The position numbers and the translations under genes were made by a program. The notes under the pieces were generated by a model. The model saw only the letters and a list, made by a program, of their open reading frames with translations. It did no database searches and was not told the DNA's origin. Below, piece by piece: positions 54,891-64,000 of a stretch of 64,000 nt of DNA (positions are counted from its first letter, which is position 1; each line of letters opens with the position of its first letter). This stretch comes from CAWCTB01 sp963798275 (GTDB lineage: Bacteria > Acidobacteriota > Terriglobia > Terriglobales > Acidobacteriaceae). The stretch lies in assembly GCA_963798275.1 (NCBI GenBank), contig CAWCTB010000021.1, positions 1-64,000 of the forward strand. The letters run 5' to 3'.

Positions 54891-56753
54891 TCACACGGTC
54901 GCGCAGCGCGTGACCGCATTGCCGCCCAGCGCTTCCAGCACATCCACCGCGGCCGAGTACTTTCCAAAGGGAGCGCTGATTTGCGCGCCCTGCACCATGG
55001 TGCGCACCGCGGACAGCATGTCGCGGGCAATGGCCACGCCCTCGGCGCGCGCTGCCTCGCCGGTACTGGCCTTCGCCATGCGCGTCATGACTTCGTCAGG
55101 AATCGCCACCCGCAACTCGTTCTTCATGAACTCGGCGTTGCGCGCGCTGGTCAGCGGCCAGATTCCCGCCACCAGCGGTATGCGGCAATGCGCCGTGTTT
55201 TTCAGGAACTCCTCCAGCAACCGCAGGTCGAACACCGGCTGCGTCACCACCAGCTCAGCCCCGGCGTCAACCTTGTATTCAAAGCGGCGAATCTCCTCGT
55301 CGATGTTGTCGGCTCCCGGATTCGCGCCCACCGCAATCACGAATCGCGTCGCGTTCCCGATGGGATTGCCGCCGATATCGAGACCGCGGTTCAGATTGCT
55401 CACGATGTTCACCAGCCCGATCGCGTCCACGTCGAAGACCGCGGTCGCGTCGGGGTAATCGCCCATCTTCGGCGGATCGCCGGTGATGCAGATCAGGTTG
55501 CGAATGCCGATGGCGCTCGCGCCCAGCAGGTCCGACTGGATGCCCAGCACGTTGCGGTCGCGGCAGGTGTAGTGCAAGACGGGCTCAACCCCCACCTGCT
55601 GCGCAATGAGCAGGCACAGGGCCTGGTTGCTCATGCGCGCTGACGCCCGCGGGCTGTCCGGAATATTGACCGCATCGATGCCCACCGACTTCAGATAGCG
55701 CGCGCCCTCGATTTCCCTGGTGGCGTCGATCCCCTTGGGGGGAACGATCTCCACCATGGTGGCGAACTCGCACTCGGCGATCTTCCGCCCCAACTCCGAG
55801 CGTTCGCGCAGTGCCACTGGCTCGATGGGGTGGGCCACCGGCGGAGCGACCACTTTATATCTGCTCTTGCGCCCCGCCTCGGCTCGCAGGCGACCCTTCA
55901 TCTCGTGGATATGTTCCGGGGTGGTTCCACAACAGCCGCCGATCAGGCTGACGCCGATGCCCACGAACTTCTCGGCATAATTCGCCATGTACTCGGGCGA
56001 CGACAGGTAAATGGTGCGGCCTTCCACCGAGCGTGGTTGACCGGCGTTGGGCTGGGCCGAGAGTGGAACCGTGGTCACCGCGCGCACCCGCTCGAGCGCG
56101 TCGAGCATGGCCACCGGGCCGACGCTGCAGTTGCAGCCGACCACGTCCGCGCCCCACTCCTGCAACTGCGGCCCATAGTGTTCTGGACTGGAACCGTCCA
56201 GGCAGTTACCGTCCTCGTCAATGGTGACTTGTGCCACCACCGGCAGATGGGGGTTTACGTCGCGCGCGGCCAGCAGGGCCTGATGCAGCTCTTCGAGATA
56301 GCCGAAGGTCTCCAGGATGACCAGGTCGATGCCTTCTTCGTTCAGGGCAGTAATCTGCTCGCGGAAGGCGTCGCGCGCCTCGGACAGGGCCACTTTGCCC
56401 AGCGGCTCGATGCGGACCAACAATGGCCCCACGGCTCCGGCGACCAGCGCATCACGCCCCTTGACCGCCTCGCGGGCGATCCGCGCCCCCATGCGGTTGA
56501 TGTCGGTCAACTTATCCACACAACCGTGCTTGCCCAGGCGAAACGAATTCGCCCCGAAGGTGTTTGTTTCAATGATCTCGGCCCCGGCTTCCAGGTACTC
56601 ATGGTGGATGCCGCGGATGAGATCGGGCTGCGAGAGGTTCAGCTCGTCGTAGCAGCGATTGATGAAGATTCCCTTGGAATACAGCAGGGAACCCATGGCC
56701 CCATCACACAGGACGGGGCGCTTTTGCAGTCGGGTTATAAGATCGGTCGCCAT
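54891..56753 (-). CDS. Homocysteine S-methyltransferase / methylenetetrahydrofolate reductase fusion
   Basis: A 620-residue bifunctional protein like B. subtilis YitJ. The N-terminal Hcy-methyltransferase barrel (about 1-300) shows PVLCDGAMGSLLYSKG, ETNTFGANSFRLGKHG, and the zinc Cys in WGADVVGCNCSVGP and IGGCCGTTPEHIHEMK. The C-terminal MTHFR barrel (about 320-615) shows FATMVEIVPPKGIDATREIE, LICITGDPPKMGDYPDATAV and ELVVTQPVFDLRLLEEFL. It should make methyl-THF from methylene-THF and pass methyl groups to homocysteine; the fusion suggests channelling. Frame intact. I saw no SAM or SAH riboswitch in the 106 bases upstream. Confidence 0.92.
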   Translation of the reverse strand: MATDLITRLQKRPVLCDGAMGSLLYSKGIFINRCYDELNLSQPDLIRGIHHEYLEAGAEIIETNTFGANSFRLGKHGCVDKLTDINRMGARIAREAVKGRDALVAGAVGPLLVRIEPLGKVALSEARDAFREQITALNEEGIDLVILETFGYLEELHQALLAARDVNPHLPVVAQVTIDEDGNCLDGSSPEHYGPQLQEWGADVVGCNCSVGPVAMLDALERVRAVTTVPLSAQPNAGQPRSVEGRTIYLSSPEYMANYAEKFVGIGVSLIGGCCGTTPEHIHEMKGRLRAEAGRKSRYKVVAPPVAHPIEPVALRERSELGRKIAECEFATMVEIVPPKGIDATREIEGARYLKSVGIDAVNIPDSPRASARMSNQALCLLIAQQVGVEPVLHYTCRDRNVLGIQSDLLGASAIGIRNLICITGDPPKMGDYPDATAVFDVDAIGLVNIVSNLNRGLDIGGNPIGNATRFVIAVGANPGADNIDEEIRRFEYKVDAGAELVVTQPVFDLRLLEEFLKNTAHCRIPLVAGIWPLTSARNAEFMKNELRVAIPDEVMTRMAKASTGEAARAEGVAIARDMLSAVRTMVQGAQISAPFGKYSAAVDVLEALGGNAVTRCATV

Positions 56754-56847
56754 GCCAGGTTTTCGTCAGATGTCAGATTGTTTAGCACTCTATCGTAAAT
56801 GATCGGCAGCCACCACGGAGACGGCCGGGCAGCGCCTGCCGGCGCTT

Positions 56848-56856
56848 TGGTATAAT
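56848..56856 (+). promoter_or_regulatory. Extended -10 promoter of the propeller lipoprotein
   Basis: TGGTATAAT is a perfect extended -10 element. Transcription would begin near 56,863, after the ATG at 56,860, which is one reason to prefer the TTG start at 56,911. Confidence 0.5.
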
Positions 56857-56910
56857 TCGATGTTCTTCCAACAACTTACGTCTTCTCATAGACATATACG
56901 GGGCAAACGT

Positions 56911-58171
56911 TTGAAGCGAGTGGTAACTCTTTTGGGAACTGCGATTTGTGTTCTCGCGATTGCATCCTGTGGCGGCAGTAACGGTACGCAAGTCGGAAAC
57001 ACCAATGTGGTTGCTCCCAGCCAGCTGAGCCACCGGGCCTTCCTGACCAACAGCTACTCCGGAAATCTTCAGGTTGTCGATACTGCGAACGACACAACCG
57101 CGTATTACTCGGCGACCGGCACCACCACGATCAGCAGCCTCAACAACGGGCAGTACGGCTACGCCGCGGCCGCCGTCTTTGTCCCGGTCGGGGGGTCGTC
57201 GGCGACCTTCGAGGCTTTAAGCCCCGACGGTACAACCACGCTTGTCTACGACCAGCATTTGGCGGCAATTTATTTTGTTAGCAACTCGAATGAGACGGAA
57301 ACCTCCTCCGTTTCTTTGCCGGACTGGGCGGCCATGGCGCTCTGGTCTCCCGACTCCTCGAAGGTGTACGCTCCGGTGGGCAATCGCCAGATCGCGAATA
57401 GCCCTCCCGGCGCGATCCAAGTGATCGATGTAGCCAACTCCTATATCACCACCTCGTACCAGGTTCCTTCGGTGCGCTGGATTGCGCTGAGCCCCAATGG
57501 AAATACCATGCTGGCCTTTGCCGACAATTCCGACTCCATGTGGCTGATCGATCTGTCAGTTGCCACCCCCACGGTGACGCAATACCCCGGCTTCGCCCGT
57601 CCCGTGACCGCCTTCTTCAGCAGCGATAACAACACCGCCTATGTTCTCAACTGCGGCCCGCAATGCGGCTCAACTTCGGGCCCGTCGGTGGCGCAGTTCG
57701 ACATCCCGTCGAAGACCATCAAAGCCACGGTTCCGGTGGGCGGAGCGTCGGCGGGCTTGCTCAGCGGCTCAACCCTCTACGTGGCGGGCTATCCCGGAGG
57801 CAATAACGGCACCCTCGACGCCATCGATGTCTCCACGCATGACCCGCACAACCGCCAACTCCATCTTGATCAACGACGGATATCAGTCGGTGATGGCGCT
57901 GAACAACAACAAGCTCTACATCGGAGCCAGTACCTGCGCTAACGTGACCACCGGGTGCCTGTCCATTGTCAACCTGGGCACGGGTAAGGCCGACCCGCCC
58001 GGTCAGCCCCTGGGCGCGGTGACCGGCCTGCTATCGGTGCCCAATCGCAATGTGATGTACGTCATTCAGGGCGGCTTTCTGAACATTTACGACACCAATA
58101 CCGACCAGCAGCAAGCCACCCAGATTGGCTTCCGCGGAGCGCTGTACAGCGTCATCCAGATCGACAAGTAG
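56911..58171 (+). CDS. Lipoprotein beta-propeller, one frameshift
   Basis: A protein of about 420 residues. Started at TTG 56,911 it opens MKRVVTLLGTAICVLAIASC, an ideal lipoprotein signal (Cys at residue 20); a longer ATG start at 56,860 is less likely given the promoter. The mature part is a series of propeller blades (HRAFLTNSYSGNLQVVDTAN, LWSPDSSKVYAPVGNRQIAN, IALSPNGNTMLAFADNSDSM, STLYVAGYPGGNNGTLDAID). After a single-base break near 57,842 it goes on as SILINDGYQSVMALNNNKLY then MYVIQGGFLNIYDTNTDQQQ. Surface-exposed, ligand unknown. It resembles the YVTN protein at 30,832 in style only. Confidence 0.7.
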
Positions 58172-58190
58172 CGGGCGGCAATTCGCAACC

Positions 58191-58221
58191 CAGGCGGCCT
58201 GAAAGATGGCCGCCTTTCTTC
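58191..58221. terminator. Terminator between convergent genes
   Basis: aggcggcc and ggccgcct form a perfect 8-bp stem with an 8-base loop followed by TTCTTCT. It lies 20 bases after the propeller gene and 13 before the end of the acylase gene. Confidence 0.8.
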
Positions 58222-58233
58222 TACACGAGTACG

Positions 58234-60686
58234 CTACTTTCCCGCCGGTTCCAGCCGCAGATGATGCACTCCTGCCCGCTGCACCGCCTCGGGCGTGAAC
58301 GGCAGCGGGAAGGTGCGGCCGTGATAATACGCGTCCCACTGATCGTTGTAGTGCTCGTCAAAAATATTTCCTGACTGCCCGTTAACAAGATTCAGCGTCG
58401 AGTGGTCCAGGTCCGACAGGTCTGCCGTGAAGCGTTCCGACGGCCCGAAGTGTGCCGCCACCTGCTTGATGGTGGTGCCGCTGCCCGACAGCGGTTGCGG
58501 CCCCGGCCCGGCGCGCTTCAGGACGGGAAAATTGCTCCAGAACGGATGCTCGACGTCCACCCGATGCACCCGTCCCCACGTCCACGTCGCCAACGCCCGT
58601 GGCGCATCGGGCTGGTTCACGGTGGCCTCCACCGCCGCCGCCAGCAACTCGTCGTAGTTGGCGTAGTCCGCCGGCAACCAGCGCTCCGGCTGATGCGACA
58701 GCACGCTCTCCAGCCACACCGGGCTCATGGGCCAGGCATACTGTTTTCGCAGTTCGTCTCCCAGCCTGGGCCTCAGCAGCATCTCCTGCAGTTGGATGCG
58801 CGCGTTGGACACGATCGTAGGCGCAACCAGGTCAATTCCCATGGTGCCATCCCAGTTGCGCATCAGGTCGGCCGCGTTCTTTGCCCGCGCCGAGGCCCTG
58901 GCAGCGTGATCGACGGCGTACACGAACCGCTGCGCCAGAAACCGGTTGAACTCCGACACCACATCGGTCTGAATGTTGAGCATGTCAGCCGCGGTCAGCT
59001 TCTTGTTTGCCCCCAGCAGCTTGTAGATGCGCTCGGTGCGATACGGCGCGTCCCATTCCGTGCTCAGCGTGTAGGGATAGCCGTCAGGAGTAATTCGCCC
59101 ATTCGCCGTGGCAATGATTCCGGATGGAGGATCGTAAACGCTCGGCATCTGGTCGAACGGCACATAGCCCGTCCACTCGTGGGCGTCGTCTTCGCCGGGA
59201 ACCGGCAGCGAGCCATCGCCTGAAGCGCGAATCGGGATGAGCCCGGTCGCCTGGTAGCCGATGTGGCCGTCCACGTCGGCGTACACCACGTTCTGTCCGG
59301 GCGCGCCAAACTTGGAGAACGCCGCTCGGAACTGCTGCCAGTTTTGTGCCGAGTCAACCTCGAAGAACGAAATGTGCGAAGCCGTTGGATCGTAGATGAT
59401 CCACTTCAGCGCGAGCTGGCGTGTCTCCCCGGGAACCAGGCTGCTGATGATGGGACCGTGGCGGGTAATGACCACATCCAGATTCACCTCGTCCCCGCCC
59501 TTGACGCGGATGATCTCTTTGCGGTGTTGGGGCTGTTTCCATCCCTGCGGTGTCAGGCATTCACCCTTGTCGTTGAACTTCTCGACGTAAATGTCCTCGA
59601 CATTCGGACCGAGGTTGGTGAAACCCCACGCGATCCTGCGATTGTGCCCGACAATAACGAACGGCACTCCCGGCAGGGTCACGCCAATCACATCGAAGTC
59701 GCCCGTCGGTAAGGTGTGCCTCGTACCAAACATCCGGCATGCGCAAGTCAAGATGCATGTCGTTCGACAGCATCGGCATCCCCGTAGCCGTGTGCGCTCC
59801 CGAAACCGTCCAGTCGTTGGACCCAGGACGCAAGACCGATTCCGTCAACTCTTCCGGCAGCAGCGAGAGTTCGAGTTTGCTTTGTTTCCTGCCATGGACG
59901 ACCGCCGGTTTCTTTTGCCCCGGCCGCTTCGCGGGCGCGGACTCTCCTGGGATCTCATTCTCGATCGACGCGCCCTCGCTCCCCGGCGGATGATCGCGCC
60001 ACGACGAATTCACATACAGATCGGCGGTCAGTCTCCGGGCCCAGCTTGGCCAATATCTTTTCGCGGCGCAGAACGTCGCGATAGACGTAGTGATTCAGCG
60101 CCTTCGTCATCGACAAGCCGACCATGATCGAGTCTTCCACCGTCCACGCTTCCGGAAAGTAGGTCATGAAGCGGAACTCCAGCGGCAGGGTCTTGCTGTG
60201 TTGCGCGATGTAGGCATTCACTCCGTCGGCATAGGCCTGGAAACGTGCGTAATCGGACCGGTCCATGCTGGCCGCAACCTTTTCCGCCACCTGCCGGAAT
60301 CCCAGGATGCGTTGCTCCGTATCCACCTTCACGTAGTCGCGCCCCAGCACCGCCGCCAGGTCGCCGGACGCATAGCGGCGCGTCATGTCCATCTGCCACA
60401 GACGGTCCTGCGCGGTGACGAATCCCTGGGCGAAAAACAGGTCGTATTCATTCTGGGCCACCAGGTTGGGCACTCCCAGTTGGTCGCGGGTGACGACGAC
60501 CGGCGCCGAAAGGCTGCTGAACCGCAGGGTGCCGTCAACTTGCGGCAGGGCAGCGCGCACTGCGCGGTAGAACCAGATATCAAATGCCAGAAACACCAGC
60601 AGCAGAAACGCCAGAAAGGCGATTACCAGGTGAAGCGCAAACCTGGAGCGGGAGGGGCGAACAGTAGACACCGTGGTCGCATTCAT
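58234..60686 (-). CDS. Penicillin-acylase-family N-terminal-nucleophile hydrolase, two frameshifts
   Basis: About 815 residues once the frames are joined. There is one N-terminal membrane helix or signal (LHLVIAFLAFLLLVFLAFDI), then the alpha chain (VVVTRDQLGVPNLVAQNEYD, FAQGFVTAQDRLWQMDMTRR). After a break near 60,030 comes the spacer, then the beta-chain start RPGSNDWTVSGAHTATGMPM, whose Ser is the catalytic N-terminal residue after self-cleavage. A second break near 59,725 leads to GVTLPGVPFVIVGHNRRIAW, VITRHGPIISSLVPGE, QNVVYADVDGHIGYQATGLI and SGSGTTIKQVAAHFG. Such enzymes cleave amide bonds, including acyl-homoserine lactones or beta-lactams; which applies here is unknown. Confidence 0.85.
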
Positions 60687-60786
60687 CGCAAAGCTCGATT
60701 GTAACGGAGCGGGCGATTGTCAGATCGATCTGGCGGCAACCTACCGGTGGTATGCTGGTGCCAGCGAGTCAAGGGTGAAGCGGACG

Positions 60787-61314
60787 ATGCCGCCGAAACG
60801 GGGCAGTAGCCAGACCACGTTGCAGAAGCGAGTCGACGATCAGCCGACGATCTCGCCCGAGATGGTGCGTGAGGCCGGGTCGATCTTTCATACCCACCTG
60901 AAACGAGTCGGCCTGAAGCACACGGAACAGCGCGACACCATTCTGCGCAGCTTCCTCGATACCCGCGATCACCTCTCCACCGACGAACTCTATCGCCTGG
61001 TGAAGAAGCATGACGACCGTATCGGCTTCACCACCGTATATCGCACCCTTAAGCTGCTGGCGGAGTGCGGGCTGGCCAGCGAAGTCGCCTTCAACGACGG
61101 TATCACCCGCTACGAGCACCAGTACAACCGGCGCAGTCACCATCACATGGTGTGCAGCGAATGTGGCAGCTCGGTCGAATTCTTCTCCCCCGAAATCGAA
61201 CGCGTCGAACACGAAATCGGCCGCAAAAACAAATACCTCACCACCCGCCATACTTTCCAGATCTATGGCATCTGCGAAGCCTGCCAGAAAAAAAGCAAGC
61301 GCGCCGCCAGCTGA
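60787..61314 (+). CDS. Fur-family transcription regulator
   Basis: A 175-residue metal-responsive repressor. The winged helix is HLKRVGLKHTEQRDTILRSF then DELYRLVKKHDDRIGFTTVY (helix 4, TVYRTLKLL). The metal-binding part is YNRRSHHHMVCSECGSSVEF (HHHMVC-x2-C), IYGICEACQKK (second CxxC zinc site) and FFSPEIERVEHEI. Fur, PerR or Zur specificity is not decided by sequence. ATG 60,787 gives MPPKRGSSQTTLQKR. It is divergent from the acylase gene with about 100 bases between. Confidence 0.88.
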   Translation: MPPKRGSSQTTLQKRVDDQPTISPEMVREAGSIFHTHLKRVGLKHTEQRDTILRSFLDTRDHLSTDELYRLVKKHDDRIGFTTVYRTLKLLAECGLASEVAFNDGITRYEHQYNRRSHHHMVCSECGSSVEFFSPEIERVEHEIGRKNKYLTTRHTFQIYGICEACQKKSKRAAS

Positions 61315-61329
61315 ACGGCCGCTGTCATG

Positions 61330-61395
61330 GCCTTTGCCTGTCGTCCTGAGCGATGTGAGGTTGCCAGGCGACCGAGGGGAGTCGAAGACCCCTAT
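61330..61395. repeat. Dispersed intergenic palindromic repeat
   Basis: The stretch contains gtcgtcctgagcgatg and gtcgaagacccc, the two halves of the common 'tcctgagc...gtcgaaggac' intergenic repeat found in many bacterial genomes. It lies between fur and the amidase gene. Confidence 0.4.
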
Positions 61396-61409
61396 ACTAG
61401 GAACACCCC

Positions 61410-62765
61410 ATGCTCACCCTAACCGCCGCCTCCGAACAGATTCGCGGCCGCCGGCTGTCTCCCGTCGAACTCACGCGTAGCTGTCTCGATCGCATCGATC
61501 GGCTGAATCCCGCGTCTGAACGCATTCATTACGGTCACCTCTGAGATGGCGCTCGAATCAGGCACGACGCGCCGAACAGGAGATTGCGGCAGGGAAGTGG
61601 CGGGGGCCGTTGCACGGCATCCCCATCGCCCTCAAAGACAACATCGACACAGCGGGCATCCTGACGCACCGCCGGCAGCAACCAGTTTCGCGAACGCGTG
61701 CCGCTGCACGACGCTGAAATCGTGACGCTCCTCAAGAACGCCGGAGCAGTCATCCTGGGCAAAACCAACCTGCACGAGTTTGCTTTCGGTGGCAGCGGTA
61801 TCGTCAGCGCCTTCGGGCCAGTGAAAAATCCCTGGGACACCACGCGCATCACCGGCGGCTCGTCTTCCGGATCAGCCGCCGCGGTCGCAGCCGGAATGTG
61901 TGTGGCAGCGATCGGTACCGATACCGCCGGCTCGGTCCGCTGTCCCGCAGCCCTGTGCGGCGTAGTGGGCCATCGCCCCAGCCAGGGAATGTTGAGCAAC
62001 GAGGGAATCATCCCCCTCGCCCCGTCTTTCGACACCCCCGGCCCGATCACCCGCGCCGTTGCTGATGCGGTAGCGATCCTTCGTTGCCTCAGCGCTTCTG
62101 GCGCGGCGAATTTATCCCCCGACCTGGACGAGCCGGTCGCCAACCTGAAGCTGGCGGTCGCGCGAAACCTGGCAGCCGATCTCGACCCCGAGGTCGCCCG
62201 CTGCTTCCACGCGGCGGTGGCCGAAATTGCAGGATTGGTGAGCGAAGTAACCGAGTTCGATTTGGCATGGGAGACTCCCCCGGCAATTCGCAGTTACGAA
62301 ATTTATCGCTACCACCAGGCGATGTTGCACCGCACGCCGGAGCTGTACGAGCCGCGCACCCTCGACCGCGTGCGCTCGACCGCTGGAGTGAGCGAAGCAG
62401 ATTATCAGCGCGGCCTGCAGGAGCTGAAACAATTCAACCTGCAGCAGGTGAGCCGCTTCGACACGCTCGACGCCGTATTGTCTCCGACTGTGCCTGTTGC
62501 CGCGCCGGCGCTTGCCGACCTGGAAGCGCTCGACACGGCAGGGCTGCGGCAGTACGAGCTGCGCTACCTGCTGCAGAATACCTTCCCGTTCAGCTCGCTA
62601 TGGTGGCCAAGCGTCTCCGTGCTCTGCGGATTCACAACGTCCGGGTTGCCGGTCGGTTTGCAGATCTCCGCCCGTCCGAGTGCCGACCTGGTTGCCTTGC
62701 GCCTGGCTCATGCCTACGAGCAGGCCACGGAGTGGCACCAGCGGCAGCCGCCGGATGCCGACTGA
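61410..62765 (+). CDS. Amidase-signature family protein (GatA-like), frameshifted 5' region
   Basis: About 450 residues with the Ser-cisSer-Lys triad: Lys in PIALKDNIDTAGILT, cis-Ser in RITGGSSSGSAAAVAAGM and nucleophile Ser in AAIGTDTAGSVRCPAALCG. The start is ATG 61,410 (LTLTAASEQIRGRRLSPVEL). Two or three single-base breaks lie between 61,520 and 61,680, after which the frame is open to the end. It could be GatA of the Asp/Glu-tRNA amidotransferase, but the absence of gatB/gatC here and the ALC after CP favour a free-standing amidase. The C-terminus includes LWWPSVSVLCGFTTSGLPVG. Confidence 0.8.
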
Positions 62766-62850
62766 CCAGCGCGCAAAGCCCCGGGGAAATTCGGCGTTTG
62801 GGCTGCTCCGCCATCGATGGGTGCTCGGCTCTGGTTAGAATGAAGCCCTG

Positions 62851-63870
62851 ATGCCGATCCTCCCATCGCGCGAGTTGAGTGCACTTCGCCGCTCGCTCCT
62901 TGCGTGGTATGACGCGAACCGTCGCGATCTGCCTTGGCGCAAGGACGCCGACCCGTATCGCGTCTGGGTGTCGGAGGTCATGCTGCAGCAGACGCGCGTT
63001 GCCGCCGTGATCGAGCACTACGCGCGATTCATGAAACGCTTTCCGACGGTGCAGGCGCTGGCGGCAGCGCGGGAGCAAAGCGTTCTCGCCGCCTGGAGCG
63101 GACTGGGCTACTACCATCGCGCCCGGCGCATGCATCAGGCGGCCAGGGCGATTGCCCGCGAGCGTAAAGGTGAGTTTCCCAACCGCGCTGCCGGCTGGCT
63201 AGAGCTGCCTGGCATCGGGCGCTACACCGCCGCCGCGATTGCCAGCATTGCCTTCGCAGAACCAGTCGCAGTGGTCGATGGCAACGTCGAGCGCGTACTC
63301 GCTCGTCTCACCGGAATCGCTGAAGGCAGGGAAGCGGTGTGGACGCAGGCGGAGACGCTGCTCGACCGTCATCGCCCCGGCGACTTCAACCAGGCCATGA
63401 TGGAGCTGGGCGCGACCATCTGCGCCCCGCGGGCTCCGCAATGCCTGGCATGTCCGTTGATGCAGTGGTGCAAGACGCGCGGAGCCGAGCCGCCGCGGCC
63501 GCAACCGGCTCGCAATCGCCAACGGCTCAGCTACGCGCTGGTGCGGCGAAGTGACGCAGTGCTGCTGGTGCAGCGCGCTACCGACGCTCGTCTCATGGCA
63601 GGCATGTGGGAGCTGCCGGAAATCCCAGGCAACGAATTCGACGGCGACCAGCCGATCGCAACCTTCCGCCACTCCATCACCAACACCGACTACAGTATTG
63701 CGGTTTACCGGTTGCCCGCGCGCCGGAGGGAGACTGGCAGCCAGCACCGCTGGTTCACGCCGCGCGAATGGCAGCGATTGCCGCTCACCGGACTGACCCG
63801 CAAGATCCTGCGTAAGCTCATGCCTGAGTCCGGCAGCGCGCTGGCCGAATCTAAAAAGCGTAATGATTGA
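62851..63870 (+). CDS. mutY: A/G-specific adenine DNA glycosylase
   Basis: It removes adenine mispaired with 8-oxoguanine. 339 residues, intact frame. Motifs: RDLPWRKDADPYRVWVSEVM (minor-groove reading), LQQTRVAAVIEHYARFMKRF (catalytic Glu region), the HhH LPGIGRYTAAAIASIAFAEP and the catalytic Asp in VAVVDGNVERVLARLTG. A [4Fe-4S] site follows as CAPRAPQCLACPLMQWC. The C-terminal NUDIX-like 8-oxoG recognition domain (SYALVRRSDAVLLVQRATDA, GMWELPEIPGNEFDGDQPIA) completes it. The next gene follows within 15 bases and may be co-transcribed. Confidence 0.94.
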   Translation: MPILPSRELSALRRSLLAWYDANRRDLPWRKDADPYRVWVSEVMLQQTRVAAVIEHYARFMKRFPTVQALAAAREQSVLAAWSGLGYYHRARRMHQAARAIARERKGEFPNRAAGWLELPGIGRYTAAAIASIAFAEPVAVVDGNVERVLARLTGIAEGREAVWTQAETLLDRHRPGDFNQAMMELGATICAPRAPQCLACPLMQWCKTRGAEPPRPQPARNRQRLSYALVRRSDAVLLVQRATDARLMAGMWELPEIPGNEFDGDQPIATFRHSITNTDYSIAVYRLPARRRETGSQHRWFTPREWQRLPLTGLTRKILRKLMPESGSALAESKKRND

Positions 63871-63885
63871 GGAGGATTTTGGGGA

Positions 63886-64000
63886 ATGGCAGCACTCGAT
63901 TCAGGTACGCTCGCGCCGGAGTTCACGCTTCCCACGCTCGACGGCAAGCTGATTTCTTTGACGGAAGCGCGTAAACAGGGCCCGGTCCTGCTGCTCTTCT
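63886..64000 (+). CDS. AhpC/TSA- or TlpA-type thioredoxin-fold protein, 3' partial
   Basis: Only the first 38 codons are present: MAALDSGTLAPEFTLPTLDG then KLISLTEARKQGPVLLLFF. The G-T-x-A-P-E-F-T-L-P-x-L-D-G-K pattern is the usual entry strand of peroxiredoxins and redoxins; the Cys motif that would decide between them lies beyond the window. GGAGG (63,871-63,875) is the ribosome-binding site. Confidence 0.7.
   Translation, partial: MAALDSGTLAPEFTLPTLDGKLISLTEARKQGPVLLLF

Noticed and set aside
54880..56900. SAM or SAH riboswitch upstream of the homocysteine methyltransferase/MTHFR gene
   Set aside because: The 106 bases upstream (minus strand) contain GC-rich pairing segments but not the conserved core of either riboswitch class that I know.
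61410..62765. Assignment of the amidase as GatA
   Set aside because: The triad fits, but gatB and gatC are absent and the region after the nucleophile differs; a general amidase call is safer.
1..64000. CRISPR array, rRNA or tRNA genes
   Set aside because: No regularly spaced repeats of CRISPR type and no rRNA or tRNA-like cloverleaf sequence were noticed by eye on either strand; a dedicated tRNA scan could still find a missed tRNA.

Overview
The window looks like two unrelated bacterial sequences joined near position 19,230. The left part (1 to about 19,230) is very GC-rich over most of its length. Its core genes (class I nrdA ending in a YEECLACQ tail, and the miaB-phoH-ybeY-corC block) read like an alphaproteobacterium of the Rhodospirillales/Acetobacteraceae kind. 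The right part (about 19,230 to 64,000) has more moderate GC. It reads like an Acidobacteriota genome of the Terriglobia/Koribacter kind (icd-mdh pair, an unusual glnA, rfb genes, secreted propeller proteins). The taxon names are my inference. The join runs through the 5' ends of two genes, plsC on the left and gpmI on the right, and gpmI lacks its first ~80-90 residues. The left part carries a frameshift roughly every 200-400 bases in its real genes, the right part only about one every few kilobases. An assembly chimera is therefore the simplest explanation.

Left part, accessory end (1-4,634): a partial, frame-broken nuclease-like gene, then a hipBA toxin-antitoxin pair flanked by two short sequences resembling the 3' end of guaA (1,941-1,958 and 3,883-3,942), then an AbrB-type antitoxin with a PIN toxin. 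Core stretch: a serine-glyoxylate-type aminotransferase, a Na/Pi cotransporter-PhoU protein and nrdA. Next comes a visibly AT-richer OLD-family ATPase/TOPRIM nuclease gene (10,351-12,120), an orphan HigA antitoxin and a 56-residue basic small protein. The minus-strand block plsC, miaB, phoH, ybeY, corC follows, with start/stop overlaps. Four long inverted repeats of one 'acggag/ctccgt' family lie between genes.

Right part: gpmI (truncated), a 2-hydroxyacid dehydrogenase, a KdpD split into two divergent genes plus a kdpE-like regulator, glnE, icd, mdh, a YVTN propeller protein, a STAS antagonist and RsbW-like kinase, a MerR regulator with a textbook 19-bp-spacer promoter, glnA, and the dTDP-rhamnose genes rfbC-D-A-B with a glycosyltransferase. 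Then come an MFP/ATPase/two-permease export cassette, an acidobacterial secreted protein, a lipoprotein, a 3-methyladenine DNA glycosylase, recX, a Cys-repeat metallophosphoesterase, guaA, a TonB-C/DUF6438 protein, a ribbon-helix-helix/MazF pair with a perfect operator palindrome, an M20 amidohydrolase, a homocysteine methyltransferase/MTHFR fusion, a lipoprotein propeller, a penicillin acylase, a Fur regulator, an amidase, mutY and the start of a thioredoxin-fold protein.

The functional themes on the right are nitrogen and central carbon metabolism (glnE, glnA, icd, mdh), cell-surface sugar synthesis, export and DNA repair. I found no rRNA, tRNA, CRISPR array, intact insertion sequence or replication origin. 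The observations most worth following are the join itself, the Cys-repeat metallophosphoesterase, the guaA-end footprints around hipBA, and the inverted-repeat family.
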